Below the pieces are notes generated by a model that saw only the letters and a program-made list of their open reading frames with translations, made no database searches and was not told where the DNA came from. A program made the position numbers and the translations under genes. Source: Phytobacter ursingii (lineage in GTDB: Bacteria > Pseudomonadota > Gammaproteobacteria > Enterobacterales > Enterobacteriaceae). Taken from it: a DNA stretch of 64,000 bases. Every line of letters begins with the position of its first letter. Position 1 is the first letter of the stretch. Location of the stretch: positions 131,352-195,351 of the forward strand of contig CABDWT010000003.1 in NCBI GenBank assembly GCA_901456055.1, given 5' to 3'. Positions 1 through 8,228 of this stretch are shown piece by piece.

Positions 1-27
1 GACGAACAAAAACAAAGGGTTTGCATA

Positions 28-1092
28 TCAGTGGCATAAATCCACCCTCAACATATTCTGCGTAACGATGTGACATCCAGGCGCGAACTGCCAGTCCTGG
101 ATGTCCTCTACATGAGTAAACATCGGCACCAGCCTGCTGCACTTTAGCATCGACACTAACAACATTAAGGTTTTGAGAGTTGGATGCACATTCCAGCGAC
201 AAAAATCCACTTCCCCGGCCAGCCATTGTTGATGGTTAAGGCGATTCATATGACCCGTAAACAACGTGCGGCGATGGAAATCTTTGCGTCGACGCAGTTC
301 CCCCGCCATCCCACTTTGCCCATCAGGATCCGCTGCCAGGATCAGCGATGACTGAGCGGAAAAGGCCGGAAGCGTGCGTAAAAGCTGTTGCAGCTCAGCC
401 TCCACATCCTGGTGCAAACTGCCGTCATTATGCGTCGCCATTTGCCTGAGCATCTCCTGGCAAGGCGCATCAAGCGCGATGTCGGTACGTCCCTCACGCG
501 CTAATAGCAGCGCCAGTTCCACCGCCCGGCCCGACGGCGGCACCGGACACAGCGCAGGAAGCGTCAAACGAGCGCGCAATTTATCCCACTGCTGGCGTTG
601 CGAAACGTTATAGAGCCCGTATGACGCATCCACCAGCGCAAGCCCGGCAGGCGGGGGGACATCAAAGCGAAATAATGCCGACTCCATACTGATATCGCCG
701 CTATAAAACAGGCCATCGGCCACATCCAGATGAAACCACACCCCACCCCAGGCGTGTCCGCAACTGCCCGTCGTCACCGTAATGTCGCCCAGGCGGAATT
801 GCCCACGCACCGCAATCGGGTGGACGTTTCGCCCTGCGGGTAATGATTGCGCCGTGGTCTGCGTACAATAGACCGGGATGTGCGGCGCAAGACGATGCAG
901 GCCGCCGATATGATCAACATGATCGTGACTCAGTAGGATCGCATCGATCTTTTCCGGTACAGGCCAGAGTTCCGCGTGCGGATCCAGCGCGCCGCCTGCA
1001 TCGAGCAAAATACGTTGCCGGGGCGTGGAAACCAGAATCGCTGCGGGGGCTTTATGTCCCGCCCCGCTGATAATCTCAATTTGTACCGTCAC
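28..1092 (-). CDS. MBL-fold metallohydrolase, beta-CASP/RNase J-like, linked to ABC transporter
   Basis: A cytoplasmic protein of about 354 residues with no signal peptide. The metallo-beta-lactamase metal motif SHDHVDH lies near residue 60, followed by a GHAWGG histidine and a YSGDIS aspartate, all expected metal ligands. The C-terminal half has FTGH, VHPTL and MFTH segments in the order of beta-CASP proteins (CPSF/RNase J type), so a phosphodiesterase or nuclease-like hydrolase is the best reading; the substrate is unknown. It is the last gene of a four-gene operon. The GTG start at 1092 overlaps the upstream ATPase stop (GTGA) and follows GGAGG; an in-frame ATG at 1110 is the alternative. 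Its linkage to an importer suggests that it acts on the imported compound (inference). Confidence 0.75.
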   Translation of the reverse strand: MTVQIEIISGAGHKAPAAILVSTPRQRILLDAGGALDPHAELWPVPEKIDAILLSHDHVDHIGGLHRLAPHIPVYCTQTTAQSLPAGRNVHPIAVRGQFRLGDITVTTGSCGHAWGGVWFHLDVADGLFYSGDISMESALFRFDVPPPAGLALVDASYGLYNVSQRQQWDKLRARLTLPALCPVPPSGRAVELALLLAREGRTDIALDAPCQEMLRQMATHNDGSLHQDVEAELQQLLRTLPAFSAQSSLILAADPDGQSGMAGELRRRKDFHRRTLFTGHMNRLNHQQWLAGEVDFCRWNVHPTLKTLMLLVSMLKCSRLVPMFTHVEDIQDWQFAPGCHIVTQNMLRVDLCH

Positions 1093-2117
1093 GCCGCCTC
1101 CAGGCACCATCCCTGCATCAGACGCACACGGGTGCTCTGCTGTTCACGCAATGGCAAAGAATGGAAAGCACTTAAGTGCTGTCCGTCCGGCAGACGCAGC
1201 TCCAGCAGGTAGCGTTCCCCCTGGAAAATGCAGCTTTCCACCATTGCCGGCAGCCCGTTATCCCCCACCATGACATGTTCCGGACGAACCAGTACCTGCT
1301 GGCGCGGTTGGGTATTATCGGGCGCGAGACCTTCATGCAGTTGCTGACTCTCTAACTGCGATGCAGGATGCCGGGCCGCCAGCGACAGAATGCTGCCTTT
1401 GCCGATAAACCTTGCCACCCAGGCATTTTGCGGATGCTGATACAGCGTCTGCGGCGCGCCCCACTGCATTAATTCCCCCTGATGCATCACTGCAATGTGG
1501 CTGGCCAGCGCCATTGCCTCAGCCTGATCGTGCGTGACATAGACGAATGTCGCCCCGGTACGACGGTGAAATTCGCGAAACGTCTGTTCCATGGTGGCGC
1601 GCAGATGGCGATCGAGATTCGCCAGCGGTTCATCCAGCAATACCACTTCCGGCTCCGACACCAGGCAGCGGGCCAGCGCCACGCGCTGGCGTTGACCGCC
1701 GCTGAGCGCCTGCGGCGAGCGCCCGGCATACGCGCCCAGCTCCACCACATCCAGCGCTTCCATCACCTGCTTCTGGCGCGCAGCGCCATTCACTTTGCGC
1801 AATTTCAGCGGATAACCGACGTTTTCTGCCACGGTCATATGCGGCCAGAGGGCATAAGACTGAAACACCATCCCCATATCACGGGTCTCCGGTGGCATAT
1901 GCACCCGCGCATCCGCCAGCAGGCGATCCCCCAGCAACAAACGCCCGGAAGAGAGGTGTTCAAGTCCGGCAAGGATGCGCAGCGTAGTGGTTTTGCCACA
2001 GCCGCTCGGCCCCAGCAGCGCGGTGAACGCCCCTTCGGGAATGGTCAGATTCAGATCCCGCACCACGGCCTGTTCACCAAACACCTTGTTCAGCCGTTCC
2101 AGTATTAGCTCTGCCAC
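1089..2117 (-). CDS. ABC transporter ATP-binding protein (iron/2-AEP/polyamine-type)
   Basis: A 342-residue ATPase with Walker A GPSGCGKTT (about residue 36), Q-loop, signature LSGGQRQRV, Walker B VVLLDEPLANLD and H-loop VTHDQAEA, followed by a C-terminal regulatory (TOBE-like) region. This is the PotA/FbpC/PhnT class that energises import. It overlaps the permease gene by 13 bp and the hydrolase gene by 4 bp, so the operon is translationally coupled. The subfamily does not by itself reveal the substrate: ferric iron, 2-aminoethylphosphonate, spermidine/putrescine and thiamine importers share it. Confidence 0.92.
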   Translation of the reverse strand: MAELILERLNKVFGEQAVVRDLNLTIPEGAFTALLGPSGCGKTTTLRILAGLEHLSSGRLLLGDRLLADARVHMPPETRDMGMVFQSYALWPHMTVAENVGYPLKLRKVNGAARQKQVMEALDVVELGAYAGRSPQALSGGQRQRVALARCLVSEPEVVLLDEPLANLDRHLRATMEQTFREFHRRTGATFVYVTHDQAEAMALASHIAVMHQGELMQWGAPQTLYQHPQNAWVARFIGKGSILSLAARHPASQLESQQLHEGLAPDNTQPRQQVLVRPEHVMVGDNGLPAMVESCIFQGERYLLELRLPDGQHLSAFHSLPLREQQSTRVRLMQGWCLEAA

Positions 2118-3817
2118 GGGATAACTCCTTTGGGTAAATATTTGCCGAGAGTACTCAGCAGCAACATGACGCAGGCCACCAACCCCACGACTAACACGGA
2201 GATCGCCGAGGCCAACACTTTGTTACCGCTTTCGTCGAGATTAAAAATCACCACGCCGAGCGTCTCTTTACCCGCGCTCCACAGCAGCGCGGAGACAGTC
2301 AGCTCATTAACGGCGGTCAGAAAGACCAGCAGCGCCCCGGCAAATGCGGCGGGAGCTAGCAGCGGCAGCACAATATGACGCAGGCGCTGAGAGAAGTTAG
2401 CGCCAGCCAGACTGGCCGCCTCTTCCATCGCCGGGTCGAGCTGCAGCATGCTGTTATGTACCGGCTTTAAGCAGACCGTCAGGAAACGGGCAAGATAGGC
2501 GAGGAAAATGATAGTCAGCGTGCCACTCAGGCTGATCCCCACCAGCGGCAGCGGGCGGGCAAAAAGCAAAATAAAGGCAATCGCCAGCACCACGCCCGGC
2601 AGGGTGTAGGGAATATCGATAACGTTATACAACCATCGCAGCGGACGACTGGGGAAACGCACCAGTAGCCAGGCCAGCGGCAGGCATAGCAGCATCAGAA
2701 CCAGCGAGGCGCTCACGGAAAGTGAGATACTATTCGTGAGTGCTCGCCAGGTGGCGCTCTGGTTATCAAACATCGCTCGCCAGGCGGCAAAGGTCAGCGT
2801 ATCGGCATTCAGCGGCACACCCAGCGTCGGCACCAGCGATGTCGCAATCAGCGCAAGCAGCGGCGCTAGCAGAATGGCGCACAGCACCATGCCCAGCAGC
2901 ACTTCGGTCGCCAGTCGCCATTTGCCTAACTGAAAGCTCAGTGCCCGCCCGGCCATTCCGATAAGCGGCAGCGCATGGCGACGTTGCATCACTCCCTGTA
3001 AAGTCACGATACCGATGGCGAGAACACCCATCAGCACAGACAGCGCCGCAACGTCATTTAACATCGACGGACCAAAGCTGGAGAGCGTCTGGTAAATCTG
3101 AATCGGCAGAACAAAATAGGAAATGGGTATCCCGAGCATGGCGGGAATACCGAAGTTACCCAGTGCGGAGACAAACGCAATTGCCGCGCCGGCCCACAGC
3201 GCGGTGCGGCACAGCGGCAATACGATATCGATAAAGACCCGCCACAACGACGCGCCATTCAGACGCGCGGCTTCAATTTGCTCCTTTGGCAGGCACTGTA
3301 GCTGCGTGCGCAGCGCCAGAAACACCAGCGGCGCATGCTGGATACCCAACAACAGCGCGATCCCTTCCGGCGAGTAAAGGGGATTGGTACTGCCGAACCC
3401 TGGCGCAAGCCCGATACTGTTGAGCAAAATGCTGCTGGGGCCAAACAATTGTAACCAGCTCAGGGCAGTGACCTGCGGAGGGATCATCATCGGCAACATG
3501 AACAGAAAGACCCAAATCTGCTTACCGCGAATATTGGTCAGGGCCAGGCAAAAGGCGAAAAAACTGCCCAACAGCAGCGACAGTATCGTGCCCAGGCCGC
3601 TGGTATACAGGCTGTTATAGAGCGCAACCCAGGTGGATTCATTGCTCAACACGCGCCACAGACTACTGTTGCTGCCTTGTTGCCAGTCAAAGAGCGCGGA
3701 AATAAGCAGTCGCAGGCTGGGCAGCAGGCTCAGCAAGGCGATCAGGGCGAGTAAAAGCCATAGCAGCCCTTTCGGCGGGCTGCTGGCGGCGGGTTGACGC
3801 AGTGTCATATCTGCCAT
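2105..3817 (-). CDS. ABC transporter permease, fused two-domain type
   Basis: A 570-residue inner-membrane protein that appears to be two MetI-type permease halves in one chain, with about 12 hydrophobic segments. Two EAA-loop motifs that dock the ATPase are visible: EAARLNGASLWR with VLPL in the first half and EEAASLAGANFSQR with IVLPLL in the second. Fused permeases of this size occur in ThiP, FbpB and the PhnU2-type putative 2-aminoethylphosphonate systems. It starts 3 bp after the binding-protein stop, and its end overlaps the ATPase start. Function as the channel of this importer is secure; the substrate is not. Confidence 0.92.
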   Translation of the reverse strand: MADMTLRQPAASSPPKGLLWLLLALIALLSLLPSLRLLISALFDWQQGSNSSLWRVLSNESTWVALYNSLYTSGLGTILSLLLGSFFAFCLALTNIRGKQIWVFLFMLPMMIPPQVTALSWLQLFGPSSILLNSIGLAPGFGSTNPLYSPEGIALLLGIQHAPLVFLALRTQLQCLPKEQIEAARLNGASLWRVFIDIVLPLCRTALWAGAAIAFVSALGNFGIPAMLGIPISYFVLPIQIYQTLSSFGPSMLNDVAALSVLMGVLAIGIVTLQGVMQRRHALPLIGMAGRALSFQLGKWRLATEVLLGMVLCAILLAPLLALIATSLVPTLGVPLNADTLTFAAWRAMFDNQSATWRALTNSISLSVSASLVLMLLCLPLAWLLVRFPSRPLRWLYNVIDIPYTLPGVVLAIAFILLFARPLPLVGISLSGTLTIIFLAYLARFLTVCLKPVHNSMLQLDPAMEEAASLAGANFSQRLRHIVLPLLAPAAFAGALLVFLTAVNELTVSALLWSAGKETLGVVIFNLDESGNKVLASAISVLVVGLVACVMLLLSTLGKYLPKGVIPWQS

Positions 3818-3820
3818 GAC

Positions 3821-4798
3821 TTAGCGGTTTCCGAACAGGTCGGCAAAGCGCTTTTTGTTGGCGTCGGTATCAGCCAGCGCTTTTGCCGGGCCGTATGGCA
3901 TCAGTTTAATGGTGTCACGCGCCGGGAAACCCTGCGGTACTGGCAAGCTGGCGTCCGCTGTCAGGTAGCCCTGTTTGAGCACCAGCTTCTGTCCGTCTGC
4001 GGAGAGAACAAAATCAATGAAGGCTTTCGCGCCCTCAGGGTTTTTCGCCCCTTTCATCATGGCGACCGGTTCGGTCACGATACTGACGCCCTCTTTCGGG
4101 AAGACGAACTCAATCGGCGCGCCTTTGGCTTTCTCGCGGATCGCCATGTAATCCACCAGTACGCCGTAGGCTTTGCTGCCGGAGGTAATGGCGCTCATCA
4201 CGCCGCCATTACCGCTCTGCGGCATCGCGCCGTTTTCTTTCAGTTTCTCGTAATACTGCCAGCCTAGCTGCGGGTCATTCATTAACGTCGCCATATGGAT
4301 CTGCGCGGCGCCGGAATAGAGCGGGCTTGGCAACGTAGTCATGTTTTTCAGCTCAGGCTTGAGCAGATCCTGCCAGGACTCCGGCTTCACCGGGGCTTTG
4401 CTGTGATAGGCAATACCCGTGGTGATAAGTTTCGTTCCGTAGTAGTAACCGTCTTTATCGTAGAGCTGCGCATCGTAGCGGCTGGCCTGCGGTGATTTGT
4501 AAGCCGCCAGCAGATTTTGCTGTTTCAGGGACTCCATCGATACGCTGTCGGCAATGAGTAAGACATCCGGGCTGGCGCCGCCAGCGGAAATTTCAGCCTG
4601 CATACGGGCAATCAGCTTTGCGGTTCCATCGCGAATCCATTTTACTTCGACATCCGGGTGCGCCTGTTCAAACGCGCTCACCGTCATTTGCGCATCTTCG
4701 GTTGGCTGGCTGGTGTAGAGCGTCAGAGTGGATTTCGCGAAAGCAGTACCACTCATGAAAGCCAGCAAAGCCGCTGCCAGCGCAATTTTCTTACTCAT
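3821..4798 (-). CDS. Periplasmic substrate-binding protein of the ABC importer
   Basis: A 325-residue extracellular solute-binding protein, family 1/ferric-AEP type. The ATG at 4798 is chosen because it starts a clear signal peptide (MSKKIALAAALLAF, cleavage after AFA near residue 21) and has an AAGGGGA ribosome site; the open frame continues upstream without meaning. The mature chain opens with TLTLYTSQP, typical of FbpA/AfuA/PhnS-like proteins. I do not see the paired tyrosines near residue 220 that hold iron in FbpA, so an iron role is less likely. It is the first gene of the operon, divergent from the DeoR regulator. Organophosphate or phosphonate uptake is plausible but unproven. Confidence 0.88.
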   Translation of the reverse strand: MSKKIALAAALLAFMSGTAFAKSTLTLYTSQPTEDAQMTVSAFEQAHPDVEVKWIRDGTAKLIARMQAEISAGGASPDVLLIADSVSMESLKQQNLLAAYKSPQASRYDAQLYDKDGYYYGTKLITTGIAYHSKAPVKPESWQDLLKPELKNMTTLPSPLYSGAAQIHMATLMNDPQLGWQYYEKLKENGAMPQSGNGGVMSAITSGSKAYGVLVDYMAIREKAKGAPIEFVFPKEGVSIVTEPVAMMKGAKNPEGAKAFIDFVLSADGQKLVLKQGYLTADASLPVPQGFPARDTIKLMPYGPAKALADTDANKKRFADLFGNR

Positions 4799-4800
4799 GG

Positions 4801-4873
4801 TTTCGTCCCCTTGGTTTTCGTTGTGACGATTAAAACAAGGGAATCTGACAGAAATATGACCCGTTTTTTTCGT
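4801..4873. promoter_or_regulatory. Candidate DeoR-family operator: three TTTCGT repeats
   Basis: The 135-bp divergent region between the binding protein and the regulator holds three direct TTTCGT repeats at 4801, 4816 and 4868. DeoR-family regulators such as AgaR bind sites built from TTTCRT-like repeats, so these are reasonable operator half-sites for the adjacent regulator. I could not place confident -35/-10 boxes for either gene. Confidence 0.4.
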
Positions 4874-4933
4874 AGTAATAATTTCATATTCGCCGGATAG
4901 CATGAGCGCAAATCCCCTCTGCCGGACGCAAAT

Positions 4934-5698
4934 ATGACTCCTGAAGCACGTCGCAGCGCGATTGTCGCCATCGTGACAGAGCACGGTGAGAGCAGCATTG
5001 AACAACTGGCGCACTATTTCGGCGTCTCGCTGCAAACGGTGCGCAGCGATTTGCGTGAACTCACCGCGCAAGGGCTGTTATTACGCCGTCATGGCATGGT
5101 CGCCCCTTTCGCGCGCGAAAATATTGGTTATCAACAGCGCGAGATCGTCAACGTTAACGGTAAGCGCTGGATTGGCGAACGGGTCGCTCAGTTGCTCAGC
5201 GAAGCGCAAAGCTGCTTTCTCGGCACCGGCACCACCGTGGAAATGGTAGCGCGCGCCCTGCCGGACGATATCCGTCTGGCGGTGTGTACCAATAATCTGC
5301 ACGCCGCCACGCCGCTCAGTCTGCTCCCTGGCTGCGAACTGACCGTCGCGGGTGGCCGCGTGCGTAAGCGCGATCTGGATGTGATTGGCAGCGACGCCCT
5401 GACCTTCTTTCGCCGCTATCGCGTGGATATCGGCGTGGTGTCCGTCGGCGGCATTGGTGAAGAAGGCGAGTTGTACGATTTCAATGACGAAGAGGTGGTG
5501 GCGCGCCAGGCGCTGGTCGCCAGTGCAGAAGTCAATGTCCTGGTGGTCGACAGCACCAAGTTTGGCCGCCGGGCGATGTGCCGCAACGGTGATATCGGCG
5601 ATTTCCATTATGTGGTGAGCGACAGAGCCCCCACCGGCCCCCAGCGCGACCTGCTGGCACAGCGCCGCACGCAGTGGCTGTGTCGGGAAAAGGAATAG
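4934..5698 (+). CDS. DeoR/GlpR-family transcriptional regulator
   Basis: A 254-residue protein with an N-terminal DeoR winged helix-turn-helix (SSIEQLAHYFGVSLQTVRSD, residues about 19-38) and a C-terminal DeoRC sugar-phosphate-sensing domain with the FLGTGTT phosphate-loop motif near residue 95 and DSTKFGR near residue 215. It is transcribed away from the ABC operon and is probably its local regulator. Most members of the family respond to phosphorylated sugars or related phosphoesters, which hints at the nature of the imported compound. The ribosome site before the ATG is weak. It converges on metE. Confidence 0.88.
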   Translation: MTPEARRSAIVAIVTEHGESSIEQLAHYFGVSLQTVRSDLRELTAQGLLLRRHGMVAPFARENIGYQQREIVNVNGKRWIGERVAQLLSEAQSCFLGTGTTVEMVARALPDDIRLAVCTNNLHAATPLSLLPGCELTVAGGRVRKRDLDVIGSDALTFFRRYRVDIGVVSVGGIGEEGELYDFNDEEVVARQALVASAEVNVLVVDSTKFGRRAMCRNGDIGDFHYVVSDRAPTGPQRDLLAQRRTQWLCREKE

Positions 5699-5723
5699 CG
5701 CACCTCCCAGAAGGACGGTGCGC
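5698..5723. terminator. Possible hairpin between convergent regulator gene and metE
   Basis: GCGCACC pairs with GGTGCGC around a 12-base loop in the 31-bp gap between two convergent genes. No clear U tract follows on either strand, so its role as an intrinsic terminator is uncertain. Confidence 0.35.
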
Positions 5724-5729
5724 AGAGCA

Positions 5730-7991
5730 TTACGCCTGACGCAGGTTCTGCGCGGCTTTCACCATGTTTGCCAGTGCGCTGCGGGTTTCTGGCCAGCCGC
5801 GGGTTTTCAGGCCGCAGTCCGGGTTTACCCACAGGCGCTCTGCCGGGATACGCTGGGCGGCTTTCGTCAGTAACGCCTCAATCCACGCCACGCTTGGGAC
5901 GTTCGGCGAGTGAATGTCATACACGCCCGGCCCGATTTCGTTTGGATATTCAAACTCTTCAAACGACTCCAGCAGTTCCATATCCGAGCGCGACGTCTCG
6001 ATGGTGATCACGTCCGCATCCAGCGCGGCGATGGAATCCATGATGTCGTTAAACTCGCAATAACACATATGGGTGTGGATCTGGGTGTCATCCCTCGCCA
6101 CGGCCGCACTGATGCGGAAAGCTTCCACGCCCCACTCCAGATAGGCATCCCAGTCGCGACGGCGCAGCGGCAGGCCTTCACGCAGGGCAGGTTCGTCAAT
6201 CTGGATGATGCCGATACCGGCGGCTTCCAGATCCGCCACCTCATCGCGCAGCGCCAGGGCAATTTGTTTAGCGATGGTTTCACGGCTCACGTCTTCACGC
6301 GGGAAGGACCAGCACAGAATCGTCACCGGCCCTGTCAGCATGCCTTTTACCGGCTTGTTGGTCAGGGACTGCGCATACTTCGCCCACTCCACAGTGATCG
6401 CTTCCGGACGGCTGATATCGCCAATCACCACCGGCGGCTTCACGCAGCGGGAGCCGTAGCTCTGCACCCAGCCGTTCTGGGTAAAGACAAAACCGTCGAG
6501 ATGCTCGCCAAAGTATTCCACCATGTCGTTACGCTCGGCCTCACCGTGGACCAGCACGTCCAGCCCTAAACGCTCCTGCTCCACAATCGCCTGCTTAATG
6601 TGTTCAGCGATACCGGAACGGTAGTTGTGCGCGTCCAGATTGCCCTTTTTGAAGTCCAGGCGCAGACCACGGATCTCAGTGGTCTGCGGGAAGGAACCGA
6701 TGGTCGTGGTCGGCCATGCGGGCAGGTTAAAGCGAGCGCGCTGTGCTTTGGCGCGGTCTTCATAGGTACTGGTGCGCTGGCTGTCTTCTGCCGTGATGGC
6801 CGCCAGACGCTGCGAAACGGCGGTATTGTGCACACGGGTTGAGTGGCGGCGCGCATGAATCGGGGCGCTCCAGGCCTCAATTGCAGTAGTATCACCGCTG
6901 TTCAGCGCATCGCGTAATAGCGCCAACTCTTCACATTTTTGCAGGGCGAAGGCAAACCAGCTCTTCACTTCCGCATCCAGACGCGTCTCTATGTTCAGAT
7001 CAATCGGGCTATACAGCAGGGAACACGAAGAGGCTACCCACAGCGGGCGCTGCCCTACTACCTCTTTAATCTGTGCATATTTTGCGCTCAGATCGGTGCG
7101 CCAGACGTTACGGCCATTCACCAGCCCTGCCGAGAGCAGCCAGTCAGCGGGCAGACGCGTGTGCAGTTCGGCAACGTCATCTTTACCGTGAACGAGGTCA
7201 ACGTGCAGCCCCTGCACCGGTAGCGCGGTGATGGTGTCGAGATTTGGTGTTACGCCTTCAAACCAGGTGGTCAGCAGCAGTTTCACCTGGCCTGCGAGTG
7301 CGTCATACGCTGGTTTAAAGGCATCCAGCCAGTCTTGTGGCAACTCCAGTACCAGTGCGGGCTCGTCGATTTGTACCCACTCGACGCCGCGTTTCGCCAG
7401 TTCAGCCAGCACCTGTTTGTAGACGGGCAGAATGTCATTAATCAGGCTTAGTCGATCAAACTGTTCACCTTTCACTTTGCCCAGCCACAGATATGTCACT
7501 GGCCCCAGCAGGACAGGCTTCACGTTGTGCCCCAGCGCAAGCGCTTCGTCGACTTCTTCCAGCAGTTGCGTCCAGGTGAGTTTGAACGACTGCCCTTTCA
7601 CGAACTCCGGCACCATGTAATGGTAATTGGTGTTAAACCATTTGGTCATTTCCGCCGCTGCCGCCGGTTCGCCGGTCGGCGCATGGCCACGACCAATGCG
7701 AAACAGGGTATCGATATCGACGGAGCCGTCACTGTTCTGATGACGAGCCGGAATGTTGCCGAGCAGCAGGCTGGTGGTCAGAACATGGTCGTACCAGGCG
7801 AAATCCCCCACCGGCAGCAGGTCAATACCCGCCGCTTTTTGCTGATCCCAGTGGCGAGCGCGCAGTTCGCGCCCTGTCGCCAGTAGCGCTTCACGGGAGG
7901 AGTTACCCGCCCAGTAACTTTCTTGCGCTTTTTTCAGCTCGCGACGCAGGCCAATGCGAGGGAAACCGAGGGTGTGGTTTAAAACTGTCAT
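5730..7991 (-). CDS. metE: Cobalamin-independent methionine synthase
   Basis: 753 residues, the full family length. It transfers the methyl group of 5-methyltetrahydropteroyltri-glutamate to homocysteine in the cytosol, the last step of methionine synthesis without B12. The C-terminal half carries the zinc ligands: a histidine and cysteine in HTHMCYCEF near residue 640, and a further cysteine in [12 protein letters not shown] near residue 726. It is divergent from metR, with MetJ boxes and a MetR-type site between them, so it should be repressed by MetJ/SAM and activated by MetR/homocysteine. An ERIC element lies in its leader. Confidence 0.98.
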   Translation of the reverse strand: MTVLNHTLGFPRIGLRRELKKAQESYWAGNSSREALLATGRELRARHWDQQKAAGIDLLPVGDFAWYDHVLTTSLLLGNIPARHQNSDGSVDIDTLFRIGRGHAPTGEPAAAAEMTKWFNTNYHYMVPEFVKGQSFKLTWTQLLEEVDEALALGHNVKPVLLGPVTYLWLGKVKGEQFDRLSLINDILPVYKQVLAELAKRGVEWVQIDEPALVLELPQDWLDAFKPAYDALAGQVKLLLTTWFEGVTPNLDTITALPVQGLHVDLVHGKDDVAELHTRLPADWLLSAGLVNGRNVWRTDLSAKYAQIKEVVGQRPLWVASSCSLLYSPIDLNIETRLDAEVKSWFAFALQKCEELALLRDALNSGDTTAIEAWSAPIHARRHSTRVHNTAVSQRLAAITAEDSQRTSTYEDRAKAQRARFNLPAWPTTTIGSFPQTTEIRGLRLDFKKGNLDAHNYRSGIAEHIKQAIVEQERLGLDVLVHGEAERNDMVEYFGEHLDGFVFTQNGWVQSYGSRCVKPPVVIGDISRPEAITVEWAKYAQSLTNKPVKGMLTGPVTILCWSFPREDVSRETIAKQIALALRDEVADLEAAGIGIIQIDEPALREGLPLRRRDWDAYLEWGVEAFRISAAVARDDTQIHTHMCYCEFNDIMDSIAALDADVITIETSRSDMELLESFEEFEYPNEIGPGVYDIHSPNVPSVAWIEALLTKAAQRIPAERLWVNPDCGLKTRGWPETRSALANMVKAAQNLRQA

Positions 7992-8014
7992 ATGTGCATC
8001 CTCTAATTAATTAT

Positions 8015-8139
8015 AAATCCAATGGATTTTGAATTTAGGGAAGGCGGCAAGTTTGCTTATCTCCGGGAGCTTACTGGAGTAAGTGACCGGGGTTAGTAAA
8101 CGCAGCCAACGCACCATAAATTTAAAAGACGAAGGATTT
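8015..8139. repeat. ERIC (IRU) element in the metE leader
   Basis: About 125 bp with the hallmark ERIC core GGAGCTTACTGGAGTAAGTG followed by ACCGGGGT and GCAGCCAACGCACC. The ends are AAATCC and GGATTT, inverted copies of each other. It lies between the predicted metE start point and the metE start codon and would be transcribed as part of the leader. Confidence 0.75.
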
Positions 8140-8140
8140 T

Positions 8141-8164
8141 AGCCGTCCAGATGTTTACACATCC
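8141..8164. promoter_or_regulatory. MetJ (met box) operator, three tandem 8-mers
   Basis: Three adjacent 8-mers AGCCGTCC, AGATGTTT and ACACATCC resemble the AGACGTCT met box that MetJ-SAM binds cooperatively in tandem. They cover the predicted metE transcription start and the metR -35 box, as expected for a site that represses both genes. Confidence 0.7.
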
Positions 8165-8182
8165 ATAATTGACAGTTACTGT
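8154..8182 (+). promoter_or_regulatory. Predicted metR promoter
   Basis: TTTACA at 8154 and TACTGT at 8177 with a 17-bp spacer face metR. The -35 overlaps the second and third met boxes. Confidence 0.45.
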
Positions 8183-8193
8183 ATCCTCCTCAA
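8165..8193 (-). promoter_or_regulatory. Predicted metE promoter
   Basis: On the minus strand TTGAGG (8193-8188) and AATTAT (8170-8165) are 17 bp apart; the start would fall near 8157 inside the met boxes. The poor -35 fits a promoter that needs MetR activation. Confidence 0.5.
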
Positions 8194-8215
8194 GCGCAAA
8201 TTTGTCATGCCGAAG

Positions 8216-8228
8216 TGAAGGACTTTCA
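8216..8228. promoter_or_regulatory. MetR consensus site overlapping the metR start
   Basis: TGAA-GGACT-TTCA matches the MetR consensus TGAA-N5-TTCA exactly. It overlaps the metR ribosome site and the first base of its ATG and lies upstream of the metE promoter, so it could serve autoregulation and metE activation. Confidence 0.55.

Noticed and set aside
4870-4930. Possible REP element in the DeoR-SBP gap (GCCGGATAGCA)
   Set aside because: Only one arm resembles REP; no palindrome of REP type can be formed.
4799-5071. N-terminal extension of 91 codons on the binding protein
   Set aside because: It would cross the divergent promoter region and bury the signal peptide; the ATG at 4798 has a good ribosome site.
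5910-6569. Open frame of 219 codons opposite metE
   Set aside because: Antisense shadow; composition is that of a reversed GC-rich gene.
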